DNA from: JBLIOB01 sp047639575
GTDB lineage: Bacteria; Bacteroidota; Bacteroidia; Flavobacteriales_D; Parvicellaceae
Assembly (NCBI GenBank): GCA_047639575.1
Contig: JBLIOB010000221.1
Coordinates: 1-7,182, forward strand
Length of the DNA stretch: 7,182 bases
Direction of reading: 5' to 3'
The position numbers were made by a program, and so were the translations under genes. Below are positions 1-5,998 of this stretch, one piece after another; position 1 is the stretch's first letter; each line of letters begins with the position of its first letter. The notes beneath the pieces are model-generated. The model had not been told where the DNA came from, ran no database searches, and saw only the letters and a list, made by a program, of their open reading frames with translations.

Positions 1-165
1 AGAAATTAATGCTGTAAAATCTTCTAAATTTAGATTCGATTTATTGAGCGCAATTTGAACGTCTTCTTCCGTTTTGGAATAAATAGATTGTTTGACTTGA
101 TCCCAAGAAACCATAGATAATTTATCGTAAAAGGTTTCATCTCTATTTAAACTATGATCACTCAT
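1..165 (-). CDS. thiH: ThiH, 2-iminoacetate (dehydroglycine) synthase, N-terminal part
   Basis: This is the first 55 codons of a gene running off the low-coordinate end; the frame is open to base 1. The translation starts MSDHSLNRDETFYDKLSMV and continues with SWDQVKQSIYSKTEEDVQIA and LNKSNLNLEDFTALIS. This matches the N-terminal helical region of ThiH (E. coli pattern: F.D...LDWDD......K...DVE.AL..S.L...D..ALLS). ThiH is a radical-SAM enzyme that cleaves tyrosine to p-cresol and dehydroglycine, the glycine-derived piece of the thiazole ring. The CX3CX2C cluster motif lies beyond the window, so it cannot be checked. The ATG overlaps the end of thiG by 8 bp, which supports co-translation. Having ThiH implies the SAM-dependent rather than the ThiO (oxygen-dependent glycine oxidase) route. 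The identification rests on the N-terminal alignment and position after thiG. Confidence 0.9.
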   Translation of the reverse strand, partial: MSDHSLNRDETFYDKLSMVSWDQVKQSIYSKTEEDVQIALNKSNLNLEDFTALIS

Positions 166-928
166 CTAAAAAAGCCGTTAATGGTGAACTTGCTTCTGCA
201 TAGCTCAATTTCTTTCCTAGCTTGGCTTCAAATGCCATTCTCCCCGCTTCTACGGCTAACTTAAATGCAACTCCCATCGCAACAGGGTCGTCAGACACGG
301 CAATTGCCGTATTTACCAGAACCGCGTCAGCACCAATCTCCATTGCTAACGCAGCGTCTGAAGGCGCTCCAATTCCTGCGTCTATCACAACGGGAACAGT
401 TGCTTGGTCGATAATTATTTCCAAAAAATCGATGGTTCTTATTCCTTTATTACTTCCAATTGGACTACCCAAAGGCATAACCGCAGCGGCTCCAACTTCC
501 TCTAATCGTTTGCATAAAACAGGATCAGCATGAATGTACGGCAGAACTATAAATCCTTTCTTAACCAGCTCTTCCGCGGCCTTTAAGGTCTCAATCGGAT
601 CTGGCATCAAGTATTTAGGGTCAGGGTGAATCTCTAATTTCAACCAATTTGTTTCCAGTGCTTCTCTAGCCAACTCTGCGGCAAACACTGCCTCTTTTGC
701 GGTTCTTACACCAGAAGTGTTTGGAAGCAAATTAAACTGAGGGTGGTTTAATCGAGATAAGATATCGTCCTCCTCGTTTTTAACATCCACTCTTTTTAAA
801 GCTACCGTCACTAACTCAGACCCACTTGCCAACAACGACTCTTCCATTAATTTACTTGAACTAAACTTGCCGGTTCCTGTAAATAATCTTGAGTTAAATG
901 TCTTATCTGCTATTTGAAGTTTACTCAT
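158..928 (-). CDS. thiG: Thiazole synthase ThiG
   Basis: ThiG condenses 1-deoxy-D-xylulose 5-phosphate, dehydroglycine and the sulfur of ThiS thiocarboxylate into the thiazole phosphate; it is a cytosolic TIM barrel that works with ThiH. The 256-residue product has the usual family length. Lys97 in the segment NWLKLEIHPDPKYLMPD is the expected Schiff-base lysine that binds the sugar phosphate. The phosphate-binding loops MPLGSPIGSNKGI (about 151-163) and VIDAGIGAPSDAA (about 181-193) are intact, and the C-terminal ADAVLVNTAIA segment is typical. The ATG start sits in an ATGA overlap with the stop of thiE, and the 3' end overlaps the thiH start by 8 bp. Nothing essential appears to be missing. 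Confidence 0.97.
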   Translation of the reverse strand: MSKLQIADKTFNSRLFTGTGKFSSSKLMEESLLASGSELVTVALKRVDVKNEEDDILSRLNHPQFNLLPNTSGVRTAKEAVFAAELAREALETNWLKLEIHPDPKYLMPDPIETLKAAEELVKKGFIVLPYIHADPVLCKRLEEVGAAAVMPLGSPIGSNKGIRTIDFLEIIIDQATVPVVIDAGIGAPSDAALAMEIGADAVLVNTAIAVSDDPVAMGVAFKLAVEAGRMAFEAKLGKKLSYAEASSPLTAFLDE

Positions 929-1551
929 AGTTGTACCTCTTTAGTGAACGTTAGAGCATCTTCAATTTTTTCGAATGCTCGAGTTATTAATCCAGAAACC
1001 GCAATTCCATCAATTCCTAAATTAAAAATATCACCGAAATCTTCTATTTCAATTCCGCCAATTGCTACTATTGGAACCTCATTCCCATTTAGTCGCAATT
1101 GACTTAAAATTTCTTTATACCCTTCTAAGCCAATAATGGGGCTCAAAACCTTCTTTGTAGATGTATGTCTAAAAGGACCTAGACCAACGTAGTCTACACC
1201 CGCTTTTTGGTGCGTAATTACATCCTCAAACGTATTGGCGGTTGCGCCAATAATTTTCTCATGTCCCAGAATAGCCCTCGCATCAGCTACTGACATATCA
1301 TTCAATCCAACATGTACTCCATCAGCTTTAACTTCTTTGACCAAGTCTACTTCATCATTTAAAATAAATGTTGCACCGTAGGAACTACAAATTTTCCTTA
1401 TTGCTAAACCTTCTAATAAAAGTTTCTTTTGAGTGACATTTTTCATTCTTAACTGAACCCACTTAACACCATGAGAGCATGCCTTCTCTGCTAATTCAGA
1501 ATGGGACCATATGGGGTGATCTTGAGTGATATATTGTAATGTCTCTGTCAC
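925..1551 (-). CDS. thiE: Thiamine-phosphate synthase ThiE, GTG start
   Basis: ThiE joins HMP pyrophosphate to thiazole phosphate, giving thiamine phosphate and pyrophosphate. The 208-residue product shows the family landmarks in order: VQLRMK (32-37), ILNDEVDL (63-70), GVHVGLND (78-85), IGATANT (101-107), YVGLGPFRHTSTK (121-133) and VAIGGI (162-167). The loop usually read as GQxD is GLND and the usual G-S-x-H-T is ATANT; I believe such changes are common in Bacteroidota, though I cannot verify that here. The start codon is GTG, inside a GTGA overlap with the stop of the upstream membrane-protein gene. An AAGGAA stretch about 8 bases before it is a plausible ribosome-binding site in a genome that otherwise shows few. 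There is no in-frame ATG close by that would preserve the N-terminus. Confidence 0.95.
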   Translation of the reverse strand: MTETLQYITQDHPIWSHSELAEKACSHGVKWVQLRMKNVTQKKLLLEGLAIRKICSSYGATFILNDEVDLVKEVKADGVHVGLNDMSVADARAILGHEKIIGATANTFEDVITHQKAGVDYVGLGPFRHTSTKKVLSPIIGLEGYKEILSQLRLNGNEVPIVAIGGIEIEDFGDIFNLGIDGIAVSGLITRAFEKIEDALTFTKEVQL

Positions 1552-1946
1552 TGAGTTTTCCTTTTCATTTGTTTCATGACTATCATCGAAGACAGCGTAC
1601 TAAAAACTTCAAAAACTAGTGCAACACCGTACGAAATAGCTTGACTTTGAGATTGCTCTTCAAGAAATAAGTAGCCCGTAAAAAATGCTCCAACGCTAAT
1701 GAAATAAGTATACTTAGATATAGGAACAACCAAGTTTGGGTTATTCCTACGCAAGTCCAGACGCTTCGCTTGGATCGTTAAAATTACTACCACGACTACT
1801 AAAATTCCGAATGCCCAATCCACACTAAACCAAGCTACGTCATTAAACATTTTTAATGCATCAAGGAACAGGACCACCATTGCAAAGAACGAGATCAAAT
1901 TTGACAGTCTATATAGCAGGTCAACGTTCTTCATAGTCGACATCAT
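1548..1946 (-). CDS. Small four-helix membrane protein in thi operon (132 aa)
   Basis: I do not recognise this family. Four hydrophobic segments are visible at about 14-33, 42-60, 77-96 and 103-123. The loop between helices 2 and 3 is strongly basic (AKRLDLRRNNP), and so is the tail (KQMKRKTQ), which by the positive-inside rule puts the central loop and both ends in the cytoplasm. No transporter or enzyme motif is evident. The gene starts 26 bp inside the upstream membrane-protein gene, and its stop overlaps the GTG of thiE, so it is almost certainly translated with the thiamine enzymes. A second ATG four codons in (MKNVD...) would shorten the overlap to 14 bp and is an equally good start. 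It aligns with its upstream neighbour (see findings). A role in moving thiamine, HMP or thiazole, or in anchoring the pathway at the membrane, is only guesswork from context. Confidence 0.85.
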   Translation of the reverse strand: MMSTMKNVDLLYRLSNLISFFAMVVLFLDALKMFNDVAWFSVDWAFGILVVVVVILTIQAKRLDLRRNNPNLVVPISKYTYFISVGAFFTGYLFLEEQSQSQAISYGVALVFEVFSTLSSMIVMKQMKRKTQ

Positions 1947-2334
1947 CAGTTATTTCGGCATTTTCAATTGCTAAAGAACTCTTAACAAAAAAGGAAATGA
2001 ATAAACCAGCAACCTGGGCACAAATCCCAATAATCATTAATGGAAACGCCCAAGGATCTTCCTTTAGCAGCAGCACCGTTGCTAGCAAAATAATTAAGCC
2101 GGCATAGTAGAGAACTCTGGCAATCTTACCTTCCTTTACCGGGTTTTTAACGGATGGATCCTTTTTCTTGGCTAAAAAAGTTAGTAAGAAACCAACCAAA
2201 AGTAATGGAGCCAACAAGTACCAAATACTGTGAATGTATGTCCCCTCCCATTTAAAAATTGAGTTTGAAGTTATCACAGCAAAAAACAAAATTGAGCTCA
2301 GGTTAGAAATATGAAAGTAGAATCTTGCGGTCAT
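1921..2334 (-). CDS. Small four-helix membrane protein in thi operon (137 aa)
   Basis: The family is not recognised. The product has four predicted membrane segments (about 9-27, 35-55, 71-90 and 94-117), a basic loop between helices 2 and 3 (AKKKDPSVKNPVKEGKIAR) and an acidic 20-residue tail (ENAEITDDVDYEER). The basic loop suggests it is cytoplasmic, with both termini also inside. No signal peptide with a cleavage site and no catalytic motif is seen. The ATG overlaps the thiD stop as ATGA, and the 3' end runs 26 bp into the next membrane-protein gene. Landmarks SNL, AKxxD, NP and LxLxE lie at the same spacing as in the following gene, which suggests the two are diverged copies. Placement between thiD and thiE implies a link to thiamine metabolism, but no function can be assigned. 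Confidence 0.85.
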   Translation of the reverse strand: MTARFYFHISNLSSILFFAVITSNSIFKWEGTYIHSIWYLLAPLLLVGFLLTFLAKKKDPSVKNPVKEGKIARVLYYAGLIILLATVLLLKEDPWAFPLMIIGICAQVAGLFISFFVKSSLAIENAEITDDVDYEER

Positions 2335-3080
2335 GGCTTATGGTAGGTTAGAAGAGTTTTATTACTTGATAATTTTTGTTCAATGTATCTTTTGGCTTTT
2401 AAACACGCCTTAACTTCAGGATTTCCCAAAACTAAATTGGCTAAAAGAGCGCTGGATTGAATACATCCACTCCCATGTTTTTCAGTCCCTATTACTCTAG
2501 GTTTAAAAGGAAAAACCTGATTTTCTTTCACTAAATAGTCTGTACCTAGATCCTCAGAATGCCCTCCTTTTAAGTAAACATTGGTGTATTGGGAAAGTTC
2601 TCTCGCACCATCTAAAGCGTCTTTCCCTGTTAAGAATCTGATTTCATCTTGGTTTGGCGTGATGTAATCGACCAATTTCAAGACTGAATGCAAATTCTTA
2701 AAACCTTGTTGAAAACTGAAACCAGTACTTGTAGCCAATACCGGATCCCAAACAATTAGGGGCTTTTCAAAATGAGCGGTTCCTTGAATTTCCAAAACGC
2801 ATCGAATTGCTCGTTCTAGAAATTCACCATTTGGCACTAGCCCAATTTTCACTCCCTGAATCGGGTATTTATCAATGATTTTTCCCAGCTGTGTCATCAC
2901 CAAGTCTTCATCAACCCAATTAACCGATTCAAAAGAATCTTCTGTCTGAACAGTATTTGCAGTTATCACAGCGAAACTCTGCAGCTTATTTTGCTCGATA
3001 GTTTTTACATCAGCCAGCACACCCGCCCCTCCTGATGGGTCAAATCCTGCAATCGTTAAGATGTTCTTTCTATTTTTCAA
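2331..3080 (-). CDS. thiD: HMP / HMP-phosphate kinase ThiD, TTG start in repeat
   Basis: ThiD phosphorylates hydroxymethylpyrimidine and its monophosphate to HMP-PP for ThiE. The 249-residue ribokinase-fold protein carries LTIAGFDPSGGAG (8-20), the pyrimidine-site region ITANTVQTED (39-48), WDPVLATSTG (111-120), TPNQDEIRFLTG (141-152), LKGGH (170-174) and the catalytic anion-hole motif KHGSGC (201-206, Cys206). The tail SSNKTLLTYHK resembles flavobacterial ThiD. The start is TTG at 3078-3080: it is the only start-like codon that keeps the usual 11 residues before GFDPSGG, and an in-frame TGA lies just two codons upstream (3084-3086). That TTG belongs to the last unit of the heptamer array, so the upstream region has been replaced by repeats. 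The stop overlaps the next gene as ATGA. Confidence 0.95.
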   Translation of the reverse strand: MKNRKNILTIAGFDPSGGAGVLADVKTIEQNKLQSFAVITANTVQTEDSFESVNWVDEDLVMTQLGKIIDKYPIQGVKIGLVPNGEFLERAIRCVLEIQGTAHFEKPLIVWDPVLATSTGFSFQQGFKNLHSVLKLVDYITPNQDEIRFLTGKDALDGARELSQYTNVYLKGGHSEDLGTDYLVKENQVFPFKPRVIGTEKHGSGCIQSSALLANLVLGNPEVKACLKAKRYIEQKLSSNKTLLTYHKP

Positions 3081-3238
3081 TGTTCAATGTTCAATGTTCA
3101 ATGTTCAATTAGCAATTAGCAATGTTCAATTAGCAATGTTCAATTAGCAATGTTCAATTAGCAATGTTCAATTAGCAATTAGCAATGTTCAATTAGCAAT
3201 TAGCAATTAGCAATTAGCAAAGTTCAATTTTCAATTAC
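3078..3238. repeat. Heptanucleotide tandem array of two interspersed units
   Basis: Twenty-three units follow one another in strict 7-bp phase. On the plus strand the units are A = CAATGTT and B = CAATTAG. From 3078 the order is AAAA BB ABABABAB B A BBBB (20 perfect units, 3078-3217), then three degenerate units, CAAAGTT, CAATTTT and CAATTAC. In the sense of transcription (minus strand) the units read AACATTG and CTAATTG. Every unit holds a TTG, and all three frames meet a TGA or TAA every 21 bp within either unit type. The array fills the gap between the four-helix-bundle gene, whose TAA stop is in the last degenerate unit, and thiD, whose TTG start is in the first listed unit. The near-perfect copies point to recent expansion or homogenisation. 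Confidence 0.98.
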
Positions 3239-3594
3239 TTCTTTAAATTTTGTTTTGATGAGTTTATAATAGCAAACATAATTTTTAGTAATTCTTCACA
3301 ATCCTGATGCAATTCTTCAAATTCTTGTTTTTTCAAATAACCGGTATCATTCAGCAGATTCAACCAGTATTTTGACTCTCTGGCTTCCTTATATGATATT
3401 GACAATTTTGCAATAAAGTCTCTTTTAGACTGGCCTCCAATAGCCTCCTCAATATTGGCCCCAATTGAAGTCCCGCTTTTAAGCAATTGTCGAAAAAGGT
3501 CATATTCATTTCGCTCTTTCACCAACTTTTGATATAGTTTGACAATTTTTACAGCAAACTGATAGCTCTTAATTTGTACAGGATTTTCCTTCAT
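3235..3594 (-). CDS. Four-helix-bundle protein (S23 / 23S rRNA IVP family)
   Basis: The 119-residue product has the hallmark segments of this family: an N-terminal helix SYQFAVKIVKLYQKL (10-24), SGTSIGANIEEA (40-51), GQSKRDFIAKLSISYKEARE (54-73), KYWLNLLNDTGYL (75-87) and a C-terminal amphipathic helix to about 113. Relatives are encoded in intervening sequences of some bacterial 23S rRNA genes, and the Avd accessory protein of diversity-generating retroelements has a similar fold; most free-standing members have no known function. There is no sign of a DGR reverse transcriptase or of rRNA here. The gene sits between thiC (25 bp gap) and the heptamer array that leads into thiD. It is full length and intact. 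No thiamine role is expected; it looks like an inserted passenger, though it must lie on the thi transcript. Confidence 0.92.
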   Translation of the reverse strand: MKENPVQIKSYQFAVKIVKLYQKLVKERNEYDLFRQLLKSGTSIGANIEEAIGGQSKRDFIAKLSISYKEARESKYWLNLLNDTGYLKKQEFEELHQDCEELLKIMFAIINSSKQNLKK

Positions 3595-3619
3595 TCTAGT
3601 TGTTCATTGAAAATTCACC

Positions 3620-5515
3620 TTAATTAGTTACTAGTTTTTCAGGCTCTAAATAAACATCCGCTCCTTTATCAATAAACTCTTTAGACTTCTCTTCAAACCC
3701 TTTCTTCAAAGCATCTTCATCCGAAAGTCCTTGAGCTTTTGCATAGTCTCTTACATCTTGACTAATTTTCATGGAACAGAAATGCGGACCACACATGGAG
3801 CAAAAATGAGCCACTTTTGCGTTATCGGATGGCAACGTTTCATCGTGATAAGCTCTTGCCGTATCTGGATCTAACGAAAGGTTGAATTGATCCTCCCATC
3901 TAAATTCAAATCGAGCTTTAGACATTGCATTATCACGGTTTTGCGCTCCAGGAAAACCTTTAGCCAAATCGGCAGCATGAGCAGAAATTTTATACGTGAT
4001 GACCCCGGTTTTCACATCATCTCTATTTGGCAATCCAAGATGTTCTTTTGGGGTTACGTAACATAGCATTGCGCATCCGTACCATCCAATTTGAGCGGCC
4101 CCAATACCAGAAGTGATATGATCATACCCTGGCGCTATATCAGTTGTTAGAGGACCCAATGTATAGAATGGAGCATCGAAACAATCTCTTAGTTCCTTTT
4201 CCATATTTTCTTTGATCATTTGCATTGGAACATGTCCAGGGCCTTCAATCATTACCTGTATATCATGCTCCCAAGCAACTTTAGTTAATTCACCCAAAGT
4301 TTCTAACTCACTAAATTGCGCTGCATCATTAGCATCGGCAATTGAGCCGGGACGAAGGCCATCTCCAAGAGAAAAAGCAACGTCATATTTTTTCATGATA
4401 GCACAGATATCTTCGAAGTGCGTGTACAAAAAATTCTCTTTATGATGTGCCAGACACCATTTTGCCATAATCGAACCACCTCTTGAAACAATTCCGGTTA
4501 CACGATTAGCAGTCATTGGAACATATCTTAAAAGTACTCCTGCGTGAATTGTAAAATAATCAACACCTTGTTCAGCTTGTTCGATTAACGTATCCCTGAA
4601 TAATTCCCAAGTTAGATCTTCAGCCTTTCCATTAACTTTTTCAAGCGCTTGATAAATAGGCACTGTTCCAATTGCAACCGGTGAGTTCCGAATAATCCAT
4701 TCTCTGGTTTCGTGAATATTTTTGCCAGTTGACAAATCCATAACTGTATCTGCTCCCCATCTGATGGCCCATACCATTTTCTCTACCTCCTCTTCAATCG
4801 ATGATGTAACAGCAGAATTTCCAATGTTGGCATTTACTTTAACCAAGAAATTTCTTCCAATAATCATTGGCTCACTTTCTGGGTGATTGATGTTGTTTGG
4901 AATGATCGCTCTTCCTCTGGCAATTTCTTCCCGAACAAATTCGGCCGTAATTTCTTTCGGGATGCTTGCTCCGAAGTCTTCTCCGGGATGTTGCTTGGTT
5001 AACGCTTTATATTCTTGTAATTTTTGGTTTTCACGGATTGCCACATACTCCATCTCTCGAGTAATAATTCCTTTCTTCGCATAATGCATTTGGCTCACGT
5101 TTGCACCGTCTTTTGCGCAAAGTGGCTTTTTCACATGTTCAAAACGAAGGTGATCTAACTCGGTGTCTGTTAATCTTTGCTTCCCATATTCAGAAGAAAT
5201 ATCATCCATTCTTTCTACGTCACCACGATTCAATATCCAATCCTCTCTTAGCCTTGGGACCCCTTCTTTAACATCTATTTCAACGGATGGATCAGTATAC
5301 GGACCTGATGTGTCATATATGGTAATCGGAGCATTATTATCTTTTTTAAACTCGCCATCCGTAAACATTGGCTTCGAATCAGCTAATGAAATTTCTCTCA
5401 TTGCAACCTGAATGTCTGTATGAATCTTTCCTTGCACGTAGACTTTTTCAGATCCAGGAAAAGCATCTCTGGTTATTTTTGATTTATCCGATGGTATGAT
5501 TTCTTTTTTCGACAT
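3620..5515 (-). CDS. thiC: Phosphomethylpyrimidine synthase ThiC
   Basis: ThiC is a radical-SAM enzyme that rearranges aminoimidazole ribotide into HMP phosphate. The 631-residue product matches the long bacterial form (the E. coli enzyme is about this size), with an N-terminal ThiC-associated region (about 15-100) and a barrel domain. The C-terminal cluster motif CSMCGPHFC gives Cys572, Cys575 and Cys580 in the expected CX2CX4C spacing. His428 in EGPGHVPM and His492 in PKEHLGLPN are spaced like the known metal-binding histidines of the family. Other conserved blocks include VNANIGNS (227-234), GADTVMDLSTG (254-264), SRGGSIMAKWCL (344-355) and SLGDGLRPGS (382-391). The ATG start gives the usual N-terminus; thiS lies 38 bp upstream and the TPP riboswitch before that. 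All key residues are present. Confidence 0.99.
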   Translation of the reverse strand: MSKKEIIPSDKSKITRDAFPGSEKVYVQGKIHTDIQVAMREISLADSKPMFTDGEFKKDNNAPITIYDTSGPYTDPSVEIDVKEGVPRLREDWILNRGDVERMDDISSEYGKQRLTDTELDHLRFEHVKKPLCAKDGANVSQMHYAKKGIITREMEYVAIRENQKLQEYKALTKQHPGEDFGASIPKEITAEFVREEIARGRAIIPNNINHPESEPMIIGRNFLVKVNANIGNSAVTSSIEEEVEKMVWAIRWGADTVMDLSTGKNIHETREWIIRNSPVAIGTVPIYQALEKVNGKAEDLTWELFRDTLIEQAEQGVDYFTIHAGVLLRYVPMTANRVTGIVSRGGSIMAKWCLAHHKENFLYTHFEDICAIMKKYDVAFSLGDGLRPGSIADANDAAQFSELETLGELTKVAWEHDIQVMIEGPGHVPMQMIKENMEKELRDCFDAPFYTLGPLTTDIAPGYDHITSGIGAAQIGWYGCAMLCYVTPKEHLGLPNRDDVKTGVITYKISAHAADLAKGFPGAQNRDNAMSKARFEFRWEDQFNLSLDPDTARAYHDETLPSDNAKVAHFCSMCGPHFCSMKISQDVRDYAKAQGLSDEDALKKGFEEKSKEFIDKGADVYLEPEKLVTN

Positions 5516-5553
5516 AGTTTCTTTTAATTATTTATTGACAGTTTTAGTTGCCA

Positions 5554-5754
5554 TCATCCTCCTTGAGTTGCGGTGATGATTAATATTTTATCGTTTTCAA
5601 ATAGCTTGATATTAGACCATGAAGTTTTAGGCACAATGGATTCGTTGATCGCTACGGCAATCCCATCTTTTGTAAACAAGGAATTTTCAACTAAAAGCGA
5701 TTCTAATGAATCTGAATTGATGGTAATCTCTTCGCTATTTAAGTAAATTTTCAT
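5554..5754 (-). CDS. thiS: Sulfur carrier protein ThiS
   Basis: ThiS is the small ubiquitin-like protein that brings sulfur to ThiG as a C-terminal thiocarboxylate. The product has 66 residues, the normal size, begins MKIYLNSEEITI and ends with the required Gly-Gly tail in IITATQGG. The central AVAINESIVPKTSW segment is the family's VAINxxxVPRxxW pattern with Lys for Arg. It is the first gene after the riboswitch and is followed by thiC after 38 bp. The ATG is preceded by an A/T-rich stretch without a clear Shine-Dalgarno sequence. The adenylyltransferase that activates ThiS (ThiF or MoeB type) is not in the window; it may lie beyond thiH. Confidence 0.96.
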   Translation of the reverse strand: MKIYLNSEEITINSDSLESLLVENSLFTKDGIAVAINESIVPKTSWSNIKLFENDKILIITATQGG

Positions 5755-5755
5755 T

Positions 5756-5806
5756 CTTTAAAATTGCAGCGAAACGATAGCGTGCAGATAGAGATCTGCA
5801 ACTTTT
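5756..5806 (-). promoter_or_regulatory. Candidate riboswitch expression platform before thiS
   Basis: Two mutually exclusive foldings are visible on the minus strand. One is a local hairpin TGCAGAT-CTCT-ATCTGCA (5783-5800), a perfect 7-bp stem directly after P1. The other is a 10-bp helix, one G-U pair included, between AAAGTTGCAG (5796-5805) and CTGCAATTTT (5760-5769). It uses the 3' strand of P1 and ends five bases before the thiS ATG, followed by TTTTAAAG. A switch between them could control transcription or ribosome access, but the direction of control cannot be read with certainty. The pairings were found by eye. Confidence 0.4.
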
Positions 5807-5939
5807 CCTTCCGCCAGCATGATCTGGATCAAGTTATAAGGGTACATCTCAGCTTTTAAGTTGAAAGCGTAAAGTTTAAAGTTGAAAGTACTGATACTTT
5901 CCTCTTTTGACCCTCGACTTTCTCAGCGCCCCTAAAGTT
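5800..5939 (-). promoter_or_regulatory. TPP riboswitch (THI element) with extended P3 arm
   Basis: Read on the minus strand, the aptamer core is clear: AGGGGCGC near 5926-5933, then GCTGAGATGTACCC (5840-5853), then CTTGATCCAGATCATGCTGG, GCGGAAGG. This is the THI-box CTGAGA...ACCC...CTGATCTGG...CCAGCG pattern, with the P5 stem inverted in a compensatory way (CCAG/CTGG instead of CTGG/CCAG). P1 forms between AACTTT (5934-5939) and AAAGTT (5800-5805). The arm between GGGGC and GCTGAGA is about 75 nt, much longer than a typical P3. It can pair GCT/AGC at the base, GAAAGU (5917-5922) with GCUUUC (5863-5868), and end in a perfect 7-bp hairpin with a UCAG loop (5884-5901). It should make thiS-thiC and the genes behind them TPP-repressible. 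Confidence 0.95.
5858..5892. repeat. Degenerate heptamer series inside the riboswitch P3 arm
   Basis: Five consecutive 7-mers beginning AAG are seen on the plus strand: AAGTTGA, AAGCGTA, AAGTTTA, AAGTTGA and AAGTACT. The first and fourth are identical and 21 bp apart. The consensus differs from the array before thiD, but the period is the same. It provides the 3' half of the long P3 arm. Confidence 0.7.
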
Positions 5940-5944
5940 CAATG

Positions 5945-5952
5945 CTAAGATA
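5945..5952 (-). promoter_or_regulatory. Possible -7 element of the thi operon promoter
   Basis: On the minus strand TATCTTAG matches seven of eight positions of the Bacteroidota -7 consensus TAnnTTTG. Transcription from it would begin near 5940, exactly where the riboswitch P1 helix begins, which is the main support. No convincing TTTG is present at the expected upstream distance; the nearest candidate is TTTC at 5976-5979, with a spacing of 23. Confidence 0.3.
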
Positions 5953-5998
5953 TCTAATTCATTAAAGAATACGAGGAAATGTTGAAAACTATTGGATG

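Noticed and set aside
222..533. Plus-strand open frame of 103 codons
   Set aside because: It lies antisense inside thiG, whose conserved motifs are on the minus strand; its Ser/Ala/Ile/Thr-rich product is typical of a shadow frame. The same holds for plus-strand frames at 914-1102, 4212-4445, 4887-5084 and 5163-5411.
1548..2334. Heterodimeric SMR-type multidrug pair
   Set aside because: Length and helix number are roughly similar, but the conserved membrane Glu of helix 1 and other SMR motifs are absent.
3078..3238. CRISPR array
   Set aside because: Units are 7 bp and directly contiguous with no unique spacers, and no cas gene is near.
3235..3594. Avd of a diversity-generating retroelement, or a 23S rRNA intervening-sequence gene
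   Set aside because: No reverse transcriptase, template/variable repeat pair or rRNA sequence is present; only the fold family is shared.
5934..5943. Ten-base identity AAAGTTCAAT with the end of the heptamer array (3219-3228)
   Set aside because: It is short and AT-rich and lies in the riboswitch P1 strand, where pairing explains it; chance is sufficient.
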